Source of the DNA: Ginkgo biloba
Taxonomy: Eukaryota > Streptophyta > Ginkgoopsida > Ginkgoales > Ginkgoaceae
Direction: 5' to 3'
DNA: 14,874 bases
NCBI GenBank assembly: GCA_024626585.1
Contig: JANKJI010000001.1
Span: 105,465,215 to 105,480,088, forward strand
Position numbers and translations under genes: made by a program. Below the pieces are notes generated by a model. The model did no database searches, was not told where the DNA came from, and worked only from the letters and a program-made list of their open reading frames with translations. Numbering within the stretch: position 1 is the first letter of the stretch; every line of letters starts with the position of its first letter. Of this stretch, positions 7,829 through 14,874 are shown piece by piece.

Positions 7829-8237
7829 TACAATTTTATTCTCCATGGCCACCGCTTGAATTTATTGGCTTAATCTAGATTTCCGAGGCTGTGCATAACG
7901 TGCACTTTTGTCCACAGTCGTTTAGTGATGACCCATCTGGATGATATTGCAGGGAATCGGTCAAAACATTATGGCATGGCATGTACGCTTATAAGAGTCG
8001 AGTGCAGAATTAGATGCACAATGCGCAAGCCACTGAACTTGAATTTGTGTAGGGTTATGAAGAGCCTGTCCGACAACTACACAAACGTATGTGCCACTTG
8101 AATCCAGTGGAAGTCTTAAGGCTCGAGTTAAAATTCTGAAGTACCCGCTTTGAATGCCAAATAATATCGTCACCCGTATGTGTTTCTTCGTGAACGAAAA
8201 ATTGATAGTACTAATGCACGATGCTTGGCCCCTTGTG
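7829..8237 (+). other. Probable 3' untranslated and flanking DNA
   Basis: After the TGA the base composition stays more balanced than in the rest of the window until about 8230, which suggests transcribed 3' sequence. No second coding frame is convincing: a 70-codon minus-strand frame at 8173-7961 has no recognisable features. Possible polyadenylation signals are AATAAT at 8161-8166 and AATAAA at 8431-8436. Confidence 0.35.
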
Positions 8238-8316
8238 GCTTTTAATTTTCTCTCGAAGCCAAACTTTGTAAGGTTTTGCTTTTAATTTTCTTTCTACCTA
8301 AAAATTTTAAGGTTAT
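8238..8316. repeat. Degenerate 40-bp tandem duplication
   Basis: GCTTTTAATTTTCT starts at 8238 and again at 8278, exactly 40 bases apart, and both copies end near a TAAGGTT. The middle parts have diverged, so it is an old duplication. Confidence 0.6.
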
Positions 8317-10473
8317 GTAGTTAAGGCTCTTCGATGAATTTTGAAACAAAAAATTATTACTAAGTTTTCAAGTGATTAGATGAAATCATATAGTATAACC
8401 GGTATTTGTCTTTGTATTGTTATATACTTTAATAAAAAAGTGATTATCTCTTATTGCAGTTAATTGATGAGACGTGTTGTGTAGCAATGAAAATAGTATT
8501 GATAGGCATGTGGCAATAGAAAGATTTTAGATTTCATTTCTTTAGCTAATAATGTAAGTCAAAATGGAGTTTTTTAGCCATGTTTTATAAAAGTTCATTA
8601 TAATATATTGTCGATTTAAATACATTAAGTCTTTTTTATTTATTACTTTTAATAACTATGAGAAAGCAATAGTTTGGATGTTTATATTACTTTTATCTTA
8701 TTAAATGGTAATTTATTTATTTCCTTGTACTAATTTAATGAATTTTCTACCTATAATTTTGTTTAAATAAATCATTGAAAATCATAAACACCTACCAATC
8801 CTTGGCTATTGTTGCTATTTTATAGAAAAATTAAAAAACATATTCATGTGTGTCTTAATGTAAAAAATAGATTGACAATACTACATTTTGATAAAAATAG
8901 CATTATATTCTTATGAAAGATACTAATTTGGTACAAACATATGGTCTAAAATTTTGTTAATAGTGTGGAAAATAAAGAAAAATTTAATTTAGTTAATATC
9001 CTACATTCAACTCTCACTTTAACTTTATAATGCTTTTGAATAGATTCAAGTGTCAAATTCAATGTATTAGTTATAGATGCAGGTCCCATGGTCCCACTTT
9101 AATATAGCATGGAGTTTTTATTTTTCTGATATTAGAGATTAAAGAGTTGTGGAGATAATAATTTATAAAATATAAAATAAAACACTACCTCGCACTAGAA
9201 GTAATTATATAGAGCATGAAATGTCCAAACTAATATAAGAAAAATATATGCATAGCCGCTCCTTAAAGAAAAAATAGAGGTGGCTTTATAAAATAGTTGA
9301 CTAACTATAAAACAAAGAAAGGCTTAACTATCATTGGACCAGTGTGTGCTCACTCGAGTCCCTTTACCATCAATGTGAATTAGAAGGTGGGTATCCTTGA
9401 GGGTCTTGGTTATTATGTCCTCCAAATTATCTAATTTTTTTAATTCCATTAGTTACAATGTGGATGGAAGGGTTATGAAGGACTCTAATAGGATGCCATC
9501 ATGGTATAGCTCAACTAGCTCTTATTTTAGTGAATATGAAGTGTCCCAATCTTTGAAATCTCCAAGGAAATCAACATGCTCTTACGTAAACTCTGAGGGA
9601 AATAAATCATCTCCTACTTTGAGTTCTAAGTCATCCAAGGAGATAGGGATTAAATCTAATAGGAAAGATCCTCCTTCCTTGTGAAGTGTTATTTATATTA
9701 TATGTTGTTAAATGAAATATTATGAATTATCCTTCCCTTAAAATCATTATTAGAGATGAATAAGTAAGCTATAATCTTAAAAATTTATTCATATCAAACC
9801 CTTCTTTTGGTAAGAAAAATCTTCTTACGCCTTTTCATTTGAAGGAAAAAAATTTAAAGTCCTTCTCTAAAGAGTAAAATGGCCTTCAAAAGGCATTAAA
9901 GTCTTTAAATTTGATCCCTAAATAATGATAAGCCCATGCACCTAAGATTTTGATGAGGAGGTGCACAAGAGAAAGAGTTCATCGTTGAGATCTAAATAAT
10001 TACCCACGGTAATGCAATATTAATGTGGATGTTATTAGAGTTGTGACAAATGAAAAAAGGGGCACATTGATATGGAAGTAATTGGATTGCTTCAGATGTT
10101 ATATAATTATATCACTATGAGATAAAAATCCTATGTAATAGTCAAGAAGCATACAAATGCAAGGATAGTGAAGAGGTTAAGTAATCATTGATTAAAAAGG
10201 GTGATTAGTTAGGTATAGAGAACATGAAGTTTCCATGCATAATAAGGTGTGTGGTGGGATGACGATAACTCCTGTCGAGATAATGATAAGTGATGACAAT
10301 AACATAAAGTTAAACTGAGATGTATTAGTCATCCGAGATCAAAACTAGATGATGTTAATAATCAAAATAAGATTACATCTAGTCTATTGTGGTAGGTTAC
10401 ATATCCAAATTTTAATGACTAACTTTAGGTCGAGGCTTTCACTCAAAACTTGATTCTTTGTAACATAGTAAAA
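8317..10473. other. AT-rich repeat desert without identified genes
   Basis: No credible gene is seen. The longest frame, 9415-9684, encodes about 90 serine- and lysine-rich residues without motifs and is probably chance or a decayed repeat. A short stretch at 9320-9352 (GGCTTAACTATCA, then CACTCGAGTCCC) faintly resembles the A and B boxes of a tRNA promoter but lacks a foldable tRNA. CpG is almost absent, as expected of long-methylated DNA. Confidence 0.4.
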
Positions 10474-10478
10474 AGTCT
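10474..10478. repeat. Target-site duplication, left copy
   Basis: AGTCT immediately before the TG that opens the left LTR. The same five bases follow the right LTR at 13852-13856. Confidence 0.8.
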
Positions 10479-10926
10479 TGTTAGAGTTTACATTTTTCCT
10501 CTTAACAAATTAAATATTATTATATATCCCACATAAAGAAAAGTAGATGAGATAGTAGTTGAGATGTAGGTAAAATATTAAATAAGAGACAAGGATTTTT
10601 ATGATTTAAATATTAAGAGATTATGGGATGAAAAATTCTATAAATACTTGAGCCCAAAGAAGAAATAGGCATTCTTGGATGAAACCAACCTTGTAGTTAC
10701 ACCCAATGTCCCTCTTGTAAGAATTAATCATCTTTACATAACAACTATTTGATTATTATAATTATTCTCTTTGAAGTATTTATTATTTGAGATCTCTATG
10801 TGACTTTCTTTATATGTTTTAATTCATGATTGAATGAGATTAATGATTAATTTTTGGATATTGTGAATGTGTTCCTAAGAAATAATCTTATGTGAGAGAT
10901 TTAATTAAGAAATAAAAATTTTAATA
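10479..10926 (+). repeat. Left (5') LTR
   Basis: Starts TGTTAGAG right after the target duplication and ends TTTTAATA directly before the primer site. The canonical CA end has become TA in both LTRs. It has a TATA box TATAAATA at 10639-10646. It aligns along its whole length with the right LTR; the best block is the one around TTATTATTTGAGATCTCTAT (10780-10799). Confidence 0.85.
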
Positions 10927-10938
10927 TGTTATCAAAGT
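10927..10938 (+). other. Degenerate primer-binding site
   Basis: TGTTATCAAAGT directly abuts the left LTR and matches 9 of 12 bases of the initiator-Met primer site TGGTATCAGAGC. Two of the three differences are transitions expected from cytosine deamination. Position supports the call more than the sequence does. Confidence 0.65.
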
Positions 10939-12002
10939 TGTAAGGTTGTTAAGCAACGAGGTTTTATATTATATGTCTACCTTAAGAAATGAGTCCTCTG
11001 TGTGAGTAAGTTTTTGTGATTATAACCTTAACGTTGGTTGGTCAAAGGTATGATCTTAGGGAAGTACTATGATTCTTGAACATTTTTTTATCTCATTCAT
11101 TTTATTTGTGGATTATGAAGAGTTAACCATAAGTGGTTTCATGAATGGTTGGATGGTTGGCCTTATAGTTTGATAAGTCCCCTATAAAGAATCTGTATAT
11201 ACATGTATCTAATGCTATTTGAGTTATCTTATTAGTAATGAGAATATTGAGAAAGGTAAACATTATATGGACTAAAGGTAGATGGATCTCATTTCATCAC
11301 TTATTGTGGTGGTGATATGACAACTATATCTGGAGCACCTTTATGTATAGAATTCAATGGGGTTATTACATGGGATAGATTCATGTTTGGATTGATAATG
11401 CCATCCCGATAACCCTATCGTTGTCATAACAACATATATGTATAACTGGGTGTCCCATTAGTTGGATGTCTATAAATGTATTAGAAATCATTGTCTATGT
11501 GTGATGAGAAGAAGAGATATGGCTACACCCACTAGTGTTATCTTGATGATGTAGTTGGGTTATGATGGAGCTTATACTGGGTTTAGTATGTTCAAAAGTG
11601 GTTATCCCAACTAAACTAGTGTGTAAGCTACTCATGATCTATTATGCAGGTTATTACTCAAATAAAAAATTATAGAGAGACATAGCGATAAACGAATTAG
11701 AAGAAGGTGCAAGATGAACACAAGTATATAGGTTATAGTGCAAACCATATCATATTTGTTGAGGCAGTGCAAGTAACAGATGTTATATTCATAAGTGACA
11801 AACAAATGATAGGAAGGTGATTAAGGCCACATTTTTTAAATTTCTCTATTTTTCTAAGTTTTCTCAAAAATTCAATTATACTTAATAAACTTTTACATCT
11901 AGCTCACAACATTGTGGAGTCATGTATTTTTTTTGTATTATAAGACTAACATATTTAAAGATAAGAATAGTTTTTTGAGTTATATAAAACAAGCAACATC
12001 AA

Positions 12003-12180
12003 TGGTGTAGTAGCAAGATGTTTGAGTTCTAGACAAGAGGTCTTGAGTTAAAATTGATTTTAAAGTCGCTTTCCAACTACTTTTGATTTTGTAGTGAAGT
12101 AGACAATCATATAGATGGCCAAGGGCTAAAATCCCAAGAGGGCTTAACTATTATTTTTATTTAATTGTTGTCATTATATT
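12003..12180 (+). mobile_element. tRNA-derived SINE-like insertion
   Basis: TGGTGTAGTAG (12003-12013) fits the polymerase III A-box consensus TRGYNNANNNG fully. About 33 bases later GTTAAAATT (12046-12054) matches 7 of 9 positions of the B-box GWTCRANNC. The phrase between, including GACAAGAGGTCTTGAG, is of the sort seen in tRNA heads of plant SINEs. A T-rich tail near 12150-12180 may be the 3' end. It is nested in the internal region of the LTR element. No target duplication is clear, and the right end is uncertain. Confidence 0.45.
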
Positions 12181-13373
12181 ACAACCTATGTGGAATTAAG
12201 AGCTAAAACTTTATAGGGTTATATTTTTTGATGTTTTGAACGCATTGGTGTAGAATTTATTTTGTTGTTTGAGCATTTTTAATCAAGAAATGATATTTTA
12301 TAAAAGGATATAAGCCTCTCTATAAAATTCCCTATAATGAAGTGTTGGTAAGGTTGAGGTTCCCAAGATATATTATGAATGATTATTACTAATATGGCTC
12401 AAATCTCACTTATATTAGGGTTGAGCATGAAATGGTTAAAAGATGAAGTGTTGAGTATATCCCTAGTTAAAGATTCTTTTTTATAAAGTTCTCAATAAAG
12501 AGAAACTTATTTCGTTCATATAACCCCTTAAAGAAGGAGAAATTTTTTTAATATTGTGCCTCCTCAAGGAAGGAGAGGGTTTATTATGAATTACATTAGT
12601 ACTTAAAACTAAACAAAAGAAAAGACAAAGTGTGTCCACTAGAATTTCTACTATGTATGATATAGTCTAAATATTGCCCATGATTTTTTATGTGAGTTTC
12701 ATGAATTTATCTACTCTATATAAGTGAGTTTATATGAATGTGTATGTGAGGTTTTATGTGATCTTATGATTACCATAAGAACCAAAATCCCTATGAATGT
12801 TGTTTAGACTGAAGGTAGTTTACACCAAGAAAAGGTGGGTTAGGTTGAGGTCTTATGAATAATCCTTATTAGAGTTATGTTTTAAAAAAAATTATGAAGT
12901 AAAAGGTAATTATTGAGTTGCTCATAAAGAGTTGTATTACTATAAAATATAGTTAAAAAGTATGTTAAAGTAGTGGATTGATGAACAACCATGTAGATGA
13001 GCAGAAGGAGATGGACAAAGATTTCCACAAAGTGGAAATGAAAACCCACAAGAATATGGTTTGGTAATTTGATATGTATCTAGGATACTTCCTATAGAAT
13101 TGATGAGTACTATGGCTAGTTACTTAGGTGTCTTAGTGGATGGTAGTTATCCCATATGTAATTATCAAATTAGTTTCATAAAGATGAGTTATTTGGTAAA
13201 TTATGCAATGTTGATGATGCAATTTATGGTGATTTGTTAAATTATAAACACAAGTGCCAAAAGAAGAGAACCATTATTATTGGCAAGATTGAGTAGGAAA
13301 TTTCACCAGGTAATTGATGAAGGAAAAAATTGAGAGGCATGTGATATCTCTAGATATATTAAGGGTAAACATC

Positions 13374-13382
13374 AAGGAAGGG
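13374..13382 (+). other. Polypurine tract
   Basis: AAGGAAGGG, nine purines in a row, directly before the first base of the right LTR, where plus-strand synthesis of an LTR element is primed. Confidence 0.75.
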
Positions 13383-13851
13383 TATCAGATTTGATGTTTT
13401 TCCTCTTAATAAATTAAATATTATTTTGTATCCCAAGTAGAGAAAAGTGGAGAAGGTTCTAGAGAAAAGTAGATGAGATAGTAGTTGAGATGTAGGTGAA
13501 TTATTAAATAAGAGATAAGATTTTTTATGAATAAAATATTGAGATATTATAGGATGAAAAGTTTATAAATACTTTATCCTAAAGAATAAATAGGTGTACT
13601 TGGATGCACCCAACCTTGTGGTTACAGTTGATGTCTCTCCCATAAGAATGTATCATATTTGTCTAATAGTTATTTGATTATTATGATTATTTTCTTTGAA
13701 TTATTTATTATTTGAGATCTCTATGTGAGTTTATTTGTATTTTTCCATTCATAAATGAATGATATTGATGACTAATATTTTAATATTGTGAATGTATTCC
13801 TGGGAAATAATCTTATATGAGAGATTCAGTTGGAAAACAAAAATCCTAATA
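13383..13851 (+). repeat. Right (3') LTR
   Basis: Begins TATCAGATTTG right after the polypurine tract (TG altered to TA) and ends TCCTAATA before the target duplication. It is 469 bp; a 22-bp tandem duplication at 13438-13470 (TAGAGAAAAGT repeated) absent from the left LTR explains the length difference. It has a TATA box TATAAATA at 13564-13571, at the position equivalent to that of the left copy. Confidence 0.85.
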
Positions 13852-13856
13852 AGTCT
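13852..13856. repeat. Target-site duplication, right copy
   Basis: AGTCT directly after the right LTR, identical to 10474-10478. Confidence 0.8.
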
Positions 13857-14874
13857 ATCTCATTGTAATAATTTTTTGCATCACTTTCTCTTCTTCTTAT
13901 TTACCTAAGTTTTACTTGACTACATATCATGCATAATGTGACGTGCCATCAAACATGAGGGAGATAGAACATAGTTTCATGAGGTTAAAGCTTATGTAAG
14001 GGGATATGAATAAGGTAAATATAATGGAGAGTTCTTACTATTATGGGTTTTATCTCACTATCACTTCTCTCTCTTTCTTTTATTAACTATTAGTTAATTT
14101 TAGGTAGTATGTGTGCATTGTAATATTACCATTCTTATTCATGCCTATATTATATTTCTTATTATTTATGAGGTGAGCATGGATTAGTAGGAATATGAGT
14201 GGCATATTTCCTTTTAAAACTTGCTAAGTTTGACTAAGGTTTTTCCTATAAAAGATCCATAAGCCCTATGTTCTCACATAATTGTAATCTTGGTACTTTG
14301 CACACTTTGATTGATAGAGAGTTGTTATCTATGTCAAATTATCTTATGGAGATCTTCTTGAGATATTACATTTGAATCTGAGTTAGATTTGTTATATCTT
14401 ACATTGAAGCTTCCAACCAAGAAGGTACATTGGAACTATTACTTAACCATGTGGGTTTGTAATATTCACTTGAAGAGTGCCAACATTTGGCCAAAAGATT
14501 TTATATCTTCCAAATCTTGCATGTTATAAGGGAGGAGGATGATCAAGTAGATACACTTGTAAAAGAGGTAGTTTATCAGCCTCTAGGGAATATTATATAG
14601 AAGGATGAATGAGCCTATACACCAAAGTTGCCTATGTAAACCATTTTTTCAAATCTAGTTAGTATTGAAATAAGTCCATACGACATGTAGGGATTTTTTG
14701 AACATTTGTAACTGAGTCTAGTATCATAATGCCTTCAGGTCCAATTATACTTTATTCGTATCTCAGTGGGTGAGTCAAAATCTCCCAATGTCATTAACTA
14801 TGGAATTCTGTGCAAATCGTGTATGTTGTCTCAACATGTTAAATTCTGGAAAATTCCATGGAAAAACAGTGAAC
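13857..14874 (+). other. Repeat DNA with LTR-like promoter segment
   Basis: No coding frame is seen. CCTATAAAAG at 14245-14254, followed by CATAAGCCCTATG and an AT-rich leader with many TTG/CTTG runs up to about 14490, looks like the TATA-R-U5 part of an LTR. TTTGGCC at 14486-14492, after a CCAACA, faintly recalls the start of an Asp-type primer site (TGGCGCC). Neither end of such an LTR can be fixed and no second copy lies in the window, so the call is tentative. Confidence 0.25.

Larger units (their letters stand above)
10479..13851 (+). mobile_element. Complete non-autonomous LTR retrotransposon
   Basis: A 3373-bp element with two direct LTRs (448 and 469 bp), a 2456-bp internal region, a primer site touching the left LTR, a polypurine tract touching the right LTR, and a 5-bp target duplication AGTCT on both sides. 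The whole structure is consistent, so the boundaries are firm. The internal region has no frame with gag, protease, reverse transcriptase or integrase motifs. The longest hints are a 38-codon open stretch about 13146-13290 and a 28-codon one from 12981, neither recognisable. It was either always non-autonomous (LARD/TRIM-like) or has decayed beyond recognition. By eye the LTRs are roughly 80-83% identical, so the insertion is old. Confidence 0.85.

Noticed and set aside
9320-9352. A- and B-box-like pair suggesting a second SINE or tRNA
   Set aside because: Both boxes have mismatches at conserved positions and no tRNA fold or tail is evident.
9397-9684. Plus-strand frame of 95 codons, serine/lysine-rich
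   Set aside because: It opens with TTG, has no motif, sits in repeat desert, and has low-complexity composition; probably chance.
12003-12075. Functional tRNA gene
   Set aside because: The promoter boxes fit but no acceptor stem or anticodon arm pairs properly; a SINE head is more likely.
1-14874. Bacterial-type systems, CRISPR arrays or a new defence locus
   Set aside because: Composition, introns and LTR elements point to plant nuclear DNA; no regularly spaced repeat array or operon is present.

Overview
The window looks like nuclear DNA of a seed plant. It is strongly AT-rich, gene-poor and crowded with old LTR retrotransposons. Two priming sites resemble the 3' end of plant initiator-methionine tRNA. 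CpG is scarce outside a few short islands, as expected for long-methylated repeat DNA. A large-genome lineage such as a gymnosperm would fit, but I cannot name the species. No bacterial, organellar or CRISPR features are seen.

Left part (1-2219): the first 297 bases, read on the minus strand, are the start of an open reading frame that leaves the window. It ends in a motif resembling the N-terminal region of hAT/ZNF862-like (TTF-type) transposase-derived proteins. A good 3' splice site lies just before its ATG. A CCAAT/TATA pair at 2142-2218 on the same strand could be its promoter, so the DNA between may be a long leader with an intron. Short tandem repeats lie at 431-569.

Centre left (2220-4650): a truncated minus-strand LTR element has an intact 415-bp LTR, an 11/12 match to the initiator-Met primer site, and a gag frame broken only by five TAA/TAG stops with no frameshift. 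Beside it on the plus strand is an older Ty3/gypsy relic with recognisable zinc-knuckle, retropepsin and protease-RT linker segments.

Centre (4650-8320): mostly featureless DNA with a CpG-retaining coding-like patch near 5.77-5.91 kb. The one convincing complete gene is at 7388-7828 (plus). It encodes a 146-residue protein with a signal peptide and one transmembrane helix, of no family I recognise.

Right part (8320-14874): repeat desert around a structurally complete but non-coding LTR retrotransposon at 10479-13851. It has a 5-bp target duplication AGTCT on both sides, primer site and polypurine tract directly touching the LTRs, and about 80-83% LTR identity by eye. A tRNA-derived SINE-like segment sits inside it. 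The final kilobase has an LTR-like TATA region without definable ends.

The protein genes do not form a pathway. The window is best read as two genes (one partial) separated by layers of silenced retroelements.
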